NCBI RefSeq assembly: GCF_030063185.1
Contig: NZ_JASISP010000005.1
Span: forward strand, 62,001-126,000
Length of the DNA: 64,000 nt
Origin: Arthrobacter sp. H35-D1
GTDB lineage: Bacteria > Actinomycetota > Actinomycetes > Actinomycetales > Micrococcaceae
Direction of reading: 5' to 3'
Position 1 is the stretch's first letter. Every line of letters starts with the position of its first letter. The notes below the pieces were generated by a model, which did not search any database, had not been told where the DNA came from, and saw nothing but the letters and a program-made list of their open reading frames with translations. Of the stretch, positions 28,240 through 36,797 are shown piece by piece. The translations under genes and the position numbers were made by a program.

Positions 28240-28336
28240 GGTTGCTCCTCATTAGTCTGCAAAGCACAAAACTCTTCGTTCGAATCGTTGTGCGGCAATT
28301 CCTGCACATCACGTGCAATTGCCAACAGTCAAAACG

Positions 28337-29119
28337 CTACAGCACCGCAGGACGGGGGCCGAGGATATCGGAACCGACACGCAGGTGTGTCGCCCCCGCA
28401 GCCAGCGCGGCCTCCAGGTCATGGCTCATGCCGGCAGAAATTCCGGTGGCGCCGGGATGTGCAGAACGCAATCGGGCAGACACCTCCGCCAGCAATTGGA
28501 AGGCCGGTTCCGGGGTGGCGCCCAAGGGTGCCACCCCCATAACACCCGCCAGCACCAGCCCGGGCGTTCCGGCAATGCTGTCCGCAAGTTCCAGGACGTA
28601 CGACGGCGCCGCGCCTCCCCGGCCGCCGGGCCCGGCCGTGGGCGATTGCCCGCCGGCCACCAGCGCCCCATACGGTCCTGTGAGTTCCACTTGGATGAAG
28701 CACTCGAGGTCCGCCCGTCCATCAAGCAGCTGCTGCCGGACCATGGCCTTGCCCAGCGCAGCGGCAACGGAACCTCTGTCAATCGAATGAACCGAATGCG
28801 CGTACGCCGCCACCGACTTGGCCTTGTTGCTTTGCAACTGCCCGACAAAGTGCCACCGCAGGCCCGGGTCCGCCACTTCGAGGGCCTTGGCTGCGGCTTC
28901 CTGGTCGCGATTTTCCCCAACGTCGACCACGCCAAGCTCGCGCAGCCGCACCACGTCGGCACCGGGGTGGAACTTTGTCACCACGATGAGCGTGGGCTCC
29001 GTGGTGGGAGAGCCCGCCGATGCGCGGGGTTGGCTGCCCGCCACGACGGTGGCGATGCGCTGCCTGACGGCACCCAGGCGTTTTGCGAGTTCAGCGGTGC
29101 GGGGGTCGTGCAGGGGCAT
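28337..29119 (-). CDS. PLP homeostasis protein, YggS/PROSC family
   Basis: This PLP-binding protein controls vitamin B6 and amino acid homeostasis and has no known catalytic activity. The 260-residue TIM-barrel protein carries the PLP lysine in LIVVTKFHP, the GENRDQEAAAK block, WHFVGQLQSNK, and the phosphate-binding LRVGSDILGPR at the C-terminus. Between VELTGPYGALVAGG and YVLELADSI it has an extra Gly/Pro-rich loop (SPTAGPGGRGGAAPS) not seen in shorter homologues. It sits between pgeF and sepF as in other actinobacteria. Confidence 0.92.
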   Translation of the reverse strand: MPLHDPRTAELAKRLGAVRQRIATVVAGSQPRASAGSPTTEPTLIVVTKFHPGADVVRLRELGVVDVGENRDQEAAAKALEVADPGLRWHFVGQLQSNKAKSVAAYAHSVHSIDRGSVAAALGKAMVRQQLLDGRADLECFIQVELTGPYGALVAGGQSPTAGPGGRGGAAPSYVLELADSIAGTPGLVLAGVMGVAPLGATPEPAFQLLAEVSARLRSAHPGATGISAGMSHDLEAALAAGATHLRVGSDILGPRPAVL

Positions 29120-29199
29120 TGTACGAAGCGGCTTTCATCAAGGCGCACTCAAAGTGCTGGTGTGTGGTGATGGGAACGGCGCGTGCCCGCCCCTTGGTG

Positions 29200-29946
29200 C
29201 TACGGTACCGCGGATGCTGTAATGAAGCCGATGAAGCGGCCTTCGTCCACGCCGTCGCGCTGGGAACGCCGATGGGAGAAGTACTGCTCGTCCTCCAACG
29301 TGCACACGCCAGAGGGGTGTGCCGGCACGCCACACGCCGCCAACTGGGCCAGCACCGCCGCCGGCAGGTCAAGCGCCGGCGTTCCAAGGGAGGTTGTGGA
29401 CCAGGATTCCGGCACCCTTGCAGCAACAACCGCGCGCATCGTTTCGGGGACTTCATAGCAGCGTCCGCACACGCCCGGGCCTAGCCACGCTTCAATGGAA
29501 ACAGCACCACTGCGGCGCATTTGCTCAGCCACGGCTGCAATGACGCCTTTTTCAACTCCAGGACGGCCTGCGTGGGCCACTGCCAGGATTGCTTCGCCAC
29601 TCTGGGTTTCGCCCAACAGCACCACCGGCACACAGTCGGCAACCATGACGGCAAGCCCCGCTGCGGATCCTGCTCCAGCCGTCACCACCATGGCATCTGC
29701 CGTGGGTGCCGCCTCCTGGGATCCGCCGTCGAGCACGGCAACCTCGGCTCCATGCACTTGTTCCATGTAGGCCAATTGAACATCAACAGGGGACGCGCCG
29801 GTTCCGTGGGCAAGGGCATGCTCAACGGCGACCCGACGTCCGGCAACAAGGGCGGGGTCGTCCCCAACGTGAAAAGCCAGGTTGCCTGCTGTGGCATCAG
29901 TGAAGCCGACCCGAATTCCGGGGCGAACCTGCAAAGAAGACCACAT
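29200..29946 (-). CDS. pgeF: Peptidoglycan editing factor / multicopper polyphenol oxidase family
   Basis: PgeF-type proteins (YfiH/YlmD) remove mis-incorporated L-Ser from UDP-MurNAc peptide in E. coli; some relatives act on purine nucleosides. The 248-residue protein has the family blocks QVHGAEV (His), VMVADCVPVVL (Cys), VAHAGRPGVEKGV (His, active triad) and a C-terminal DEQYFSHRR. The ATG at 29946 is chosen; an upstream GTG at 29967 is in frame. It lies between ftsZ and yggS. The biochemical activity in this organism is inferred from family only. Confidence 0.9.
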   Translation of the reverse strand: MWSSLQVRPGIRVGFTDATAGNLAFHVGDDPALVAGRRVAVEHALAHGTGASPVDVQLAYMEQVHGAEVAVLDGGSQEAAPTADAMVVTAGAGSAAGLAVMVADCVPVVLLGETQSGEAILAVAHAGRPGVEKGVIAAVAEQMRRSGAVSIEAWLGPGVCGRCYEVPETMRAVVAARVPESWSTTSLGTPALDLPAAVLAQLAACGVPAHPSGVCTLEDEQYFSHRRSQRDGVDEGRFIGFITASAVP

Positions 29947-30049
29947 GCAAACAACCTGACCAATCACGGGTGCCGGCGGCAGCCGTCGGCGGGATACGAA
30001 CGCACTTCGGGAAGCACCTGGTTCAGGAAGTGCTTGCTTTAGAAATGGT

Positions 30050-31225
30050 TTACTTCAGGAAGTCGGGAACATCCAGGTCATCGGCGCGGTGGCCGGTGAG
30101 GTCGGGTTCCACAATGGCAGGAAGCTCAACGTCGAAGCCGCCGTCCGCCGGAACCTGGGAGCCCGACTGCTGGCCCCACTGGTTCAGGTTCGTCACGGTG
30201 GCACTGGCGCTGGCCGGCACCGTGGCCGGGGCCGGCGGTGCCACGGCAGCAGTGGGCTCTGCCTGCTCAGTTTCTGCATCCGGGGCGTCAAACCCGGCGG
30301 CAATGACCGTCACGCGAGCCTCGTCGCCCAAGGCGTCGTCGATGACGGCACCAAAGATGATGTTGGCTTCGGGGTGCGCAACTTCCTGCACGAGGCGAGC
30401 GGCCTCGTTGATTTCGAACAAGCCCAGGTCGGAGCCGCCCTGGATGGACAGCAGCACGCCGTGTGCACCATCAATCGAGGCTTCCAGCAGCGGGGATGCG
30501 ATCGCGAGCTCGGCAGCCTTCACTGCACGATCCTCGCCCCTGGCGGAGCCAATGCCCATCAAGGCTGACCCGGCACCCTGCATCACGGACTTCACGTCGG
30601 CAAAGTCAAGGTTGATCAAGCCCGGGGTGGTAATGAGGTCGGTAATGCCCTGAACACCTGAAAGCAGCACCTGGTCGGCGGAGCGGAAAGCGTCAAGGAC
30701 GGAAACGTTGCGGTCGCTGATGGACAGGAGACGGTCGTTGGGGATCACGATGAGTGTGTCCACTTCATCGCGCAGGGCTTCAATGCCGCTGTCGGCGCTC
30801 GAGGCGCGGCGGCGGCCTTCGAAGGTGAACGGCCGCGTGACCACTCCAATGGTCAGTGCGCCCAGCGTGCGGGCGATGCGTGCCACCACCGGAGCGCCGC
30901 CGGTGCCGGTGCCGCCACCCTCGCCTGCCGTCACAAAGACCATGTCGGCTCCGCGGAGCACCTCTTCGATCTCCTCCGCGTGGTCCTCCGCCGCCTGGCG
31001 TCCGACATCCGGGTTGGCCCCTGCGCCAAGGCCGCGCGTCAGTTCTCGTCCAACGTCAAGCTTGACGTCGGCGTCGCTCATCAACAGCGCTTGGGCGTCC
31101 GTGTTGATGGCGATGAACTCCACGCCGCGAAGACCCACGTCAATCATGCGGTTCACTGCATTGACGCCGCCGCCGCCGATACCGACGACTTTGATGACTG
31201 CCAAGTAATTCTGGGGTGCTGCCAC
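30050..31225 (-). CDS. ftsZ: Cell division GTPase FtsZ
   Basis: FtsZ is the tubulin-like GTPase that forms the division ring. The 391-residue protein has the GTP-binding G-box GGGTGTG near residues 103-109, NTDAQAL and the T7 synergy loop [11 protein letters not shown] near residue 207. A Pro/Ala-rich linker (about 325-355) joins to the conserved C-terminal peptide ending LDVPDFLK, which binds SepF or FtsW. The start is GTG with AAGGGA about nine bases upstream. A separate control region of 332 bases precedes it, with a MerR-type palindrome, so ftsZ is likely expressed independently of ftsQ. Confidence 0.98.
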   Translation of the reverse strand: MAAPQNYLAVIKVVGIGGGGVNAVNRMIDVGLRGVEFIAINTDAQALLMSDADVKLDVGRELTRGLGAGANPDVGRQAAEDHAEEIEEVLRGADMVFVTAGEGGGTGTGGAPVVARIARTLGALTIGVVTRPFTFEGRRRASSADSGIEALRDEVDTLIVIPNDRLLSISDRNVSVLDAFRSADQVLLSGVQGITDLITTPGLINLDFADVKSVMQGAGSALMGIGSARGEDRAVKAAELAIASPLLEASIDGAHGVLLSIQGGSDLGLFEINEAARLVQEVAHPEANIIFGAVIDDALGDEARVTVIAAGFDAPDAETEQAEPTAAVAPPAPATVPASASATVTNLNQWGQQSGSQVPADGGFDVELPAIVEPDLTGHRADDLDVPDFLK

Positions 31226-31557
31226 GTTACGTGTCCCTTGTTCGTGTGTTGCTTCGAAGATCTAAAAATCGTGCTTGACTGCCAAGGAATGGTGCTGTTT
31301 TCAAGGTGCCGGCATCAATATTGGGAGCAACCTTGAAGCAGTACTTGAAACCTTGATAGCTTAACCTTCAAGTTGAAGGTTATAGTTATGTCAACTAACT
31401 CTTGTCAGTGACGCTATGGTGCATCTGCGCCGCATGCAATTACCACTGCCGCGTGTCGCCCGAATCCGGTAAAAAAAACTCATTCATCCCTGCCTACCCG
31501 TATTTTGGCCTGCATGGTCCCTATTCTCCCACTATCCGTTGTCCCAGGGCCGCCACC
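31226..31557 (-). other. ftsZ upstream control region
   Basis: This 332-base non-coding region is AT-richer than its surroundings. On the minus strand it holds TTGACA (31394-31389), the palindrome at 31363-31381, and several further CTTGAA/TTCAAG half-sites between about 31297 and 31358. I could not fix the -10. No ORF is supported. Confidence 0.6.
31363..31381. promoter_or_regulatory. Palindromic operator upstream of ftsZ
   Basis: AACCTTCAAGTTGAAGGTT is a perfect inverted repeat around a single central base, and one more base pair matches on each side. Its form resembles MerR-family operators (compare the SoxR type CCTCAAGnnnnCTTGAGG). In Corynebacterium a MerR-type regulator, FtsR, activates ftsZ; linking this site to an FtsR homologue is inference. 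Confidence 0.6.
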
Positions 31558-32814
31558 TCAGCGTGTCACAGGGTGTCGCGGGGCACTGACGTCAAAGACC
31601 TTCGCCGGCACGGGCGCGGGCTTTCCGGGCTCTGGCGTGGGCGGCGGGGCATTCAGCAGGGCACCCAGGACCTCCGCCTTGAGTTCCATGTCGCTGGGAT
31701 TGCCCCAAATGACCATTCGCCCGTCGGCCAGCTTCAGCTCCACTGCATCCGGGGACTTGGCCGAAGCGTTTGCCAGCTGCGCCAAAATGGGCTGCGGCAA
31801 ATTCGCCAGTACAGCCGTGATGGCACGGAAAGTGTCATTCCCAATCGCGGCCTTGCCGCCGTCGATCAAGGGCAGGGCCACTTTTGCCGGGTCCTTCGTG
31901 GAACCCAGCTCCACGCCGTCCTGATCAACCAGCAGGTATTCCGAATCGTTTTTCAACAAAGCCACCGGCACCCGTTCCACAATGTGCACAACAAGGGTCG
32001 ACGGCGGTTTGGCCTCGATGCGGGCACTCTTGACCTGGATGACAGGCGCCAACAGTTCCTGGACCTCGCTCTCGGTGACTTGCGGCAGCGGCTTGGACAG
32101 AATCGGGGAGACAGCAGCCTGCAGAATGTCCTCCCCTACCAACTTCTGTCCGTCAAAAACGACCTGTTTCACGGCCAGCGCAGGCGAAAACAAGGCCACA
32201 CCCATCACCAAGGCCAGCACGGCAACGACGACGGACACGCCCAAGAGGACATTGCGGCGTCGACGCTTGAAGCTGGAGACGGGAAAAGCCAGCACGTTCG
32301 CGCCTTTTTCAGGTCCTTGCTCACTCCCCTGCCTACTCCCATCGGTGTTGCGGACAGATCCGTCGCGGGCTGACCCGTCGCGGGGGGCACCTTCGCCGGA
32401 AGCATCGGCGTGAGCTGCACTGTTGGGACGCCTCCTGATGGCAGGAAGCTTCGGAAGCCTCCATTTCCGGCCCTGCGCCGCTCCGGCATCATCGTCGGCC
32501 GCACCGCCGGCAGCTGATGCTGCTTTGGCTTTGGCTTTGGCCTTGGCCGTGGATTTGGATTTGGCTTTGACTTTGACTTTGACAGGCTGGTCCCCTGTGG
32601 ATGTGTCCTCCACGGGGACAGGTTCGACCGAGACCTTGGCACTTGTGCTGTGCACACTGGCAGTCCCAACGTCGGCAGCCGCCGTGTTGGAGGGTGCCGT
32701 GATGGAGGGTGCCTGCTCAAACGGATCCGTGCCGGAAGGCCCGTTGTCTGCTGCTGGCGGCGGAACCGTTCCCGGGCGGGTCCTGATGACCCGCGGCTTG
32801 CGGGGCTCAACCAT
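31558..32814 (-). CDS. ftsQ: Cell division protein FtsQ
   Basis: FtsQ links the early division proteins to the septal synthase. The 418-residue protein has a very long cytoplasmic N-terminus (about 190 residues) rich in Lys/Ala/Val and Pro/Ser, one membrane helix (about 193-213), then the POTRA domain (AVKQVVFDGQKLVGEDILQAAVSPILSKPL region) and the FtsQ beta domain to the C-terminus. The first 190 residues are much longer than in E. coli and contain a ten-fold hexanucleotide repeat. The ATG at 32814 has AAGGGG eight bases upstream and overlaps the end of murC by eight bases. Confidence 0.9.
   Translation of the reverse strand: MVEPRKPRVIRTRPGTVPPPAADNGPSGTDPFEQAPSITAPSNTAAADVGTASVHSTSAKVSVEPVPVEDTSTGDQPVKVKVKAKSKSTAKAKAKAKAASAAGGAADDDAGAAQGRKWRLPKLPAIRRRPNSAAHADASGEGAPRDGSARDGSVRNTDGSRQGSEQGPEKGANVLAFPVSSFKRRRRNVLLGVSVVVAVLALVMGVALFSPALAVKQVVFDGQKLVGEDILQAAVSPILSKPLPQVTESEVQELLAPVIQVKSARIEAKPPSTLVVHIVERVPVALLKNDSEYLLVDQDGVELGSTKDPAKVALPLIDGGKAAIGNDTFRAITAVLANLPQPILAQLANASAKSPDAVELKLADGRMVIWGNPSDMELKAEVLGALLNAPPPTPEPGKPAPVPAKVFDVSAPRHPVTR
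32523..32582 (-). repeat. Ten hexanucleotide repeats inside ftsQ
   Basis: Ten near-identical hexamers (plus-strand CTTTGG and variants CCTTGG, ATTTGG, CTTTGA) run without a break. On the coding strand they encode alternating Lys with Ala, Val or Ser. The unit is a multiple of three, so changes in copy number keep the frame. Confidence 0.85.
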
Positions 32815-34282
32815 CGACAGACCCCTTCCGTGCCGACCCGCGTGCGGGCTCTTCGGTGTTGAGCGCCTCCACCAGGGCCGGACCAAGTTCGGTGACATCC
32901 CCTGCCCCGACTGTCAAGATGATGTCCCCGGCCACTGCTTCCCGAGCCAGTTGCCTGACGGCCACTCCACTGTCCGGGGCGTAGCCGAAGGGCTTTGTCA
33001 ACGAAGTGGTGATGAGCTCGCTGGTGACTCCCGGCAGGGGATCTTCGCGCGCCGGATAGATGTCGAGCACGGCCACGGTGTCCGCCAGGTCGAGGGCCTG
33101 GGCAAACTCCTTGGCGAACTCCACGGTGCGGGAAAACAGATGGGGTTGAAACAGTACATGGACCTTGTGGTCTCCGGCGACCGTTCGCGCCGCCCGCAGC
33201 GCTGCCGACACTTCCGTGGGGTGGTGGGCATAGTCGTCGTACACGGCGACGCCCCGCCCCTCCCCCTTGGCTTCAAAGCGCCTGGCGGCGCCGCTGAAGG
33301 CGGCCAGCCCCGCCAAGGCTGCTTCGACGTCGACCCCGAGTGCCAGAGCCACGGCCACGGCCGCGGCGGCGTTGCTGAGGTTGTGGTTGCCGGGAACCTG
33401 CAGGGCCAGGGTCAGCGGGATCGCAGCACCATCCGGGAGCAGGTCGCCGCGCAGTTCGATGGTGGCCGTGGCGTGCAGGCCGTCCTGGCTCCCGGGCACA
33501 AGGCGAATGTCGGCTCCCTGGGCAAACCCATAGCTGAGGCAGCGCTTGCCGGCGGCGGCAGCCTGAACGGCCAAGTTGGCCGATCCGGGGTCATCGGCAC
33601 AGGCAACAAGTGTGCCGTCTGCGGGCAGCAGCGCCATGAACTTCCTGAAGGCAGCAAACACGGCCTCGGCTGTGCCGTAGTGGTCGAGGTGGTCCGCCTC
33701 GAGATTTGTGACCACGGCTATGTGGGGGCGGTAGTTCAAAAAGGATGCATCGGATTCGTCGGCTTCTGCCACAAACACCGCTGCCGTGCCGTGCGCTGCA
33801 TTGACACCGAGTCCCTGGACCGTGCCGCCCACGGCGAAGGAGGCATCCACGCCGGCGCCCTTGAGCATGACGGTAATCATCGAGGTGGTGGTGGTTTTGC
33901 CGTGCGTTCCCGCAACAGCCACCACCACGTCATCGGCCATCGTAGCGGCCAGGGCCTGGGAACGGTGCAAAATCCGTAGTCCGGAAGCACGGGCTGCCGC
34001 CAGCTCGGGATTGTTTTCACGGATGGCCGTGGACAGCACCACCGTGTCGGCGCCTTCCACGTTACCGGCGGCCTGGCCCACGTAAACTGTGGCACCCAAG
34101 GTGTCCAATTCACGCAGTCCCGGGGAGCTTTTCGCGTCTGAACCGCTGACAGTAACGCCCTGGCCCAGCATGATCCGGGCAATGGCGGACATTCCGGCAC
34201 CGCCCATGCCAATGAAATGAACGCGGCCCAGCTCGGCCAGTGTTGGGGGAATGTACGCCACGGCTAATTCTTCCTGTGTCAT
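32807..34282 (-). CDS. murC: UDP-N-acetylmuramate--L-alanine ligase
   Basis: MurC adds the first amino acid to UDP-MurNAc. The 491-residue protein begins at AELGRVHFIGMGGAGMSAIARIML with the Rossmann motif GMGGAGMS. The ATP-binding P-loop is GTHGKTTTTSM near residue 125. Other family positions are DYAHHPTEV near 350 and the C-terminal ligase domain with LFQPHLFSRT. The ATG at 34282 lies six bases after the murG stop, with GGAAAG upstream. It overlaps ftsQ by eight bases. The C-terminal tail after EALNTEEPARG is short and polar. Confidence 0.96.
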   Translation of the reverse strand: MTQEELAVAYIPPTLAELGRVHFIGMGGAGMSAIARIMLGQGVTVSGSDAKSSPGLRELDTLGATVYVGQAAGNVEGADTVVLSTAIRENNPELAAARASGLRILHRSQALAATMADDVVVAVAGTHGKTTTTSMITVMLKGAGVDASFAVGGTVQGLGVNAAHGTAAVFVAEADESDASFLNYRPHIAVVTNLEADHLDHYGTAEAVFAAFRKFMALLPADGTLVACADDPGSANLAVQAAAAGKRCLSYGFAQGADIRLVPGSQDGLHATATIELRGDLLPDGAAIPLTLALQVPGNHNLSNAAAAVAVALALGVDVEAALAGLAAFSGAARRFEAKGEGRGVAVYDDYAHHPTEVSAALRAARTVAGDHKVHVLFQPHLFSRTVEFAKEFAQALDLADTVAVLDIYPAREDPLPGVTSELITTSLTKPFGYAPDSGVAVRQLAREAVAGDIILTVGAGDVTELGPALVEALNTEEPARGSARKGSVDG

Positions 34283-34287
34283 GTGTT

Positions 34288-35442
34288 TTACTTTCCGCCT
34301 GCGGCAAGAACCATGTCGGCCATGCGATCTGCCGCATCACGTATTCCCAGTTGGGCCGCTGCGCGGCCCATCCGGTCCAGCCGTGGGACGTCGAGGCACA
34401 GCGGGATCACGTTGTCTTGGATCCATTGGGCATCGAGGCTTGCATCCGGTTGCACCAGGGCGGCACCTGCCTCGAGCAGACCGGCGGCATTGCGGGCTTG
34501 CTCGCCATTGCCGATGGGCAACGGGACAAAGACGGCCGGCAGCCCCACGGCAGCAACTTCGGACACAGTTCCGGCCCCGGAGCGGCACAGCAAAAGATCC
34601 GCTGCGGCATAAACGTCCTCCATGCCGTCAACGTATTCAACCTGGCGGTACAGCTCCCCGGTGAGTGGGGAGCCGTCGGAGCCAGCAACAGCTTTTCCCT
34701 TGCCGGTGATGTGCAGGGTTTGAATGCCGGCGGCAGCAAGCGCTTCCAGGGAAGCTGCCACGGCCTGGTTCAGGCGCAACGCCCCGAGGGATCCGCCTGT
34801 CACGATGAGTGTTGGCCCATCCACTGCAAGGCCCAACCGTTCCCTGGCCCCGGCCCTGGCCTTGTCCCGGTCAAGGGTTGCAATGGCCCGACGCATGGGC
34901 ATGCCCACAAGGTGTGCGTGGCGAATCTTGGTCGCGGCAAACGCCGTCCCCACATAAGTGGTGTATCTGGCCCCCACCTTGTTGGCCAGCCCCGCCGTTG
35001 TATTGGCTTCGTGGACCACGATGGGCACCCCCAGCGACTTGGCCGCCAGGTACATGGGGGTGCAGACGTAACCACCCACACCCACCAGGACGTCGGCGCG
35101 GGAGTCACGGAGAATCTTCTTCGCCGTGGAGACGGCCCGGCGCATGCGCACCGGCAGTTTCACCAAGTCCAGGGAAGGCTTGCGCGGGAGCGGGATGCGC
35201 TCAATGAAGACAAGCTCATGTCCTGCGGCAGGCACCAACGTGGTTTCCAGTCCGTCCTTCGTCCCGACGGCCGTGACGGCTGCTGCGGGAAAGCGCTGGC
35301 GGAGGGCCGCGGCGATGGCCAGCAGAGGGCTGACGTGCCCTGCCGAGCCTCCTCCGGCCAGGACCACCGACAAGGGGGATTCCTGCAGGGGGGATCCCTG
35401 CACAGGAGCTTCCACCGTGTTCGGGTTGTCATTGTTCGTCAT
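34288..35442 (-). CDS. murG: UDP-GlcNAc:lipid I N-acetylglucosaminyltransferase
   Basis: MurG makes lipid II from lipid I on the cytoplasmic face of the membrane. The 384-residue protein has the N-terminal glycine loop [13 protein letters not shown] near 30-43, GVGGYVCTP near 119-128, and the C-terminal [10 protein letters not shown] and [27 protein letters not shown], which bind UDP-GlcNAc. The first 24 residues form a polar extension including a duplicated unit [10 protein letters not shown] (15-bp repeats at 35374-35403). The ATG overlaps the ftsW stop by four bases (ATGA). Confidence 0.96.
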   Translation of the reverse strand: MTNNDNPNTVEAPVQGSPLQESPLSVVLAGGGSAGHVSPLLAIAAALRQRFPAAAVTAVGTKDGLETTLVPAAGHELVFIERIPLPRKPSLDLVKLPVRMRRAVSTAKKILRDSRADVLVGVGGYVCTPMYLAAKSLGVPIVVHEANTTAGLANKVGARYTTYVGTAFAATKIRHAHLVGMPMRRAIATLDRDKARAGARERLGLAVDGPTLIVTGGSLGALRLNQAVAASLEALAAAGIQTLHITGKGKAVAGSDGSPLTGELYRQVEYVDGMEDVYAAADLLLCRSGAGTVSEVAAVGLPAVFVPLPIGNGEQARNAAGLLEAGAALVQPDASLDAQWIQDNVIPLCLDVPRLDRMGRAAAQLGIRDAADRMADMVLAAGGK

Positions 35443-36797
35443 GTTCTCTTCAGGGTTCCTTCTGGATCAGTGAGGGCAGCATCAGTGCCGGCAGCATCAG
35501 TGAGCGCAGGATCAGTGCGGGAAAACGACAAGACCACGCCCAAGGCTGCAAGAACCATGATCAGTGCGGTTCCGCCATACGAGATCAGCGGCAACGGAAC
35601 ACCAATAACTGGCAGCAAGCCAACCACCACGGCAATGTTCACCACGGCCTGGCCGATGATCCACGTAAGGATCATGCCGCAGGTAATTCTCGAGAACGGG
35701 TCGTTGCGCGTGTTGACGACCCGGAAGATGGCAAAGGCGAGAACCCCGTACAAGCCCACGATGACAAGGGTGCCCAACAGGCCAAATTCTTCGCCGATGA
35801 TGGCAAAAATAAAGTCGTTGTGCGCCTCGGGGATCCAGTTCCACTTTTGCCGGCTCTGGCCCAGCCCCACGCCAAACCAACCCCCGGAGGCCAGGGCATA
35901 GACCCCGTTGAGGTACTGGTCGCAGGCACCGTCCTGGCTGCAGTCGCCCAGCCAGCTGGCGAACCGGTCCGTTCTGTTGCTGCTTATCATCGAGAATACC
36001 GCCGCCACCAGGCCGGCGCCGACCAGGGCAAGGGCCAACAGCCACTTGCGCACGCCGGCAAACATCAACCCGGAAAGGATCATCATGCCCACAATGACGG
36101 CAGTGCCCAAGTCCTTGCCTCCCAGGATCAAGGCCAGCACTGCGGCGCCGCCCACTCCCACGGGGAGAACCACATGCCAGGTGTTGCGCACAAGGCTGCC
36201 CTTGGCCGTGAGCACCGCGCCCATCCAGAGGGCAAGGGCCAGCTTGGCCGCCTCCGAGGGCTGGAACTGCACAGGACCCAATTCCAACCAGTTCAAGTTG
36301 CCGTTGATGTCAACGCCCAACGGTGTAAAGATCAACCCCAGCAGGGCAATGGCCAAAAGAAAGAGGAACGGAGCGAACCTCTTCCACAGCCATGCCGGAA
36401 CGCACGACAGTACAAACATCAGCGCCAAGCCGGCCACGGCAAAGCCCGATTCCTTCACGAACAAGCTGTAGGGATCCTTGCCCTGTGAAATCGTCTCCGC
36501 CGTCGAGGCCGAAAGCACCGTCATGCGCCCGATCAATGTCAGCGCCACGGTGGTTCCGATGATCCAGTAGTACATGGCTGTGGGACGGCCCACCCGGGCG
36601 TTGAACCAGTTGCGGGCGCCTTGGAACGCCCGCGGCTTCTGCCGCTTTCCGGCCTTGGATAAACCGACTTTGGTTGAGCCGGTCTTGCCGGTTCCGGTCT
36701 TTGCTGAGCCGACTTTGGCTTTGCCGGCCTCCACATCAGTGTTGGCCTGCGCTGCGTGTGCGGCGACCTTGCCCTGCTGTGTGGGGGTCTTTGCCAC
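35439..36797 (-). CDS. ftsW: Septal peptidoglycan polymerase FtsW (SEDS family)
   Basis: FtsW polymerises lipid II at the septum with FtsI. The 452-residue protein has about ten membrane helices (from about residue 73 to 425) with the SEDS loop [37 protein letters not shown] cut at [11 protein letters not shown] and [10 protein letters not shown], and the C-terminal [14 protein letters not shown]. The cytoplasmic N-terminus is basic and Lys/Thr/Gly-rich (about 65 residues), and the C-tail contains a three- to four-fold 15-bp repeat encoding (D/G)PALTDAA-like units. The start is GTG, overlapping the murD stop by one base (TAGTG). Confidence 0.94.
   Translation of the reverse strand: MAKTPTQQGKVAAHAAQANTDVEAGKAKVGSAKTGTGKTGSTKVGLSKAGKRQKPRAFQGARNWFNARVGRPTAMYYWIIGTTVALTLIGRMTVLSASTAETISQGKDPYSLFVKESGFAVAGLALMFVLSCVPAWLWKRFAPFLFLLAIALLGLIFTPLGVDINGNLNWLELGPVQFQPSEAAKLALALWMGAVLTAKGSLVRNTWHVVLPVGVGGAAVLALILGGKDLGTAVIVGMMILSGLMFAGVRKWLLALALVGAGLVAAVFSMISSNRTDRFASWLGDCSQDGACDQYLNGVYALASGGWFGVGLGQSRQKWNWIPEAHNDFIFAIIGEEFGLLGTLVIVGLYGVLAFAIFRVVNTRNDPFSRITCGMILTWIIGQAVVNIAVVVGLLPVIGVPLPLISYGGTALIMVLAALGVVLSFSRTDPALTDAAGTDAALTDPEGTLKRT
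35466..35525 (-). repeat. 15-bp tandem repeat in the ftsW 3' end
   Basis: Units start ATCAGTG at 35466, 35481, 35496 and 35511, an exact 15-bp period with three full copies and a diverged fourth. They encode the repetitive tail [16 protein letters not shown]. In-frame length change is possible without disturbing the membrane domain. Confidence 0.8.
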
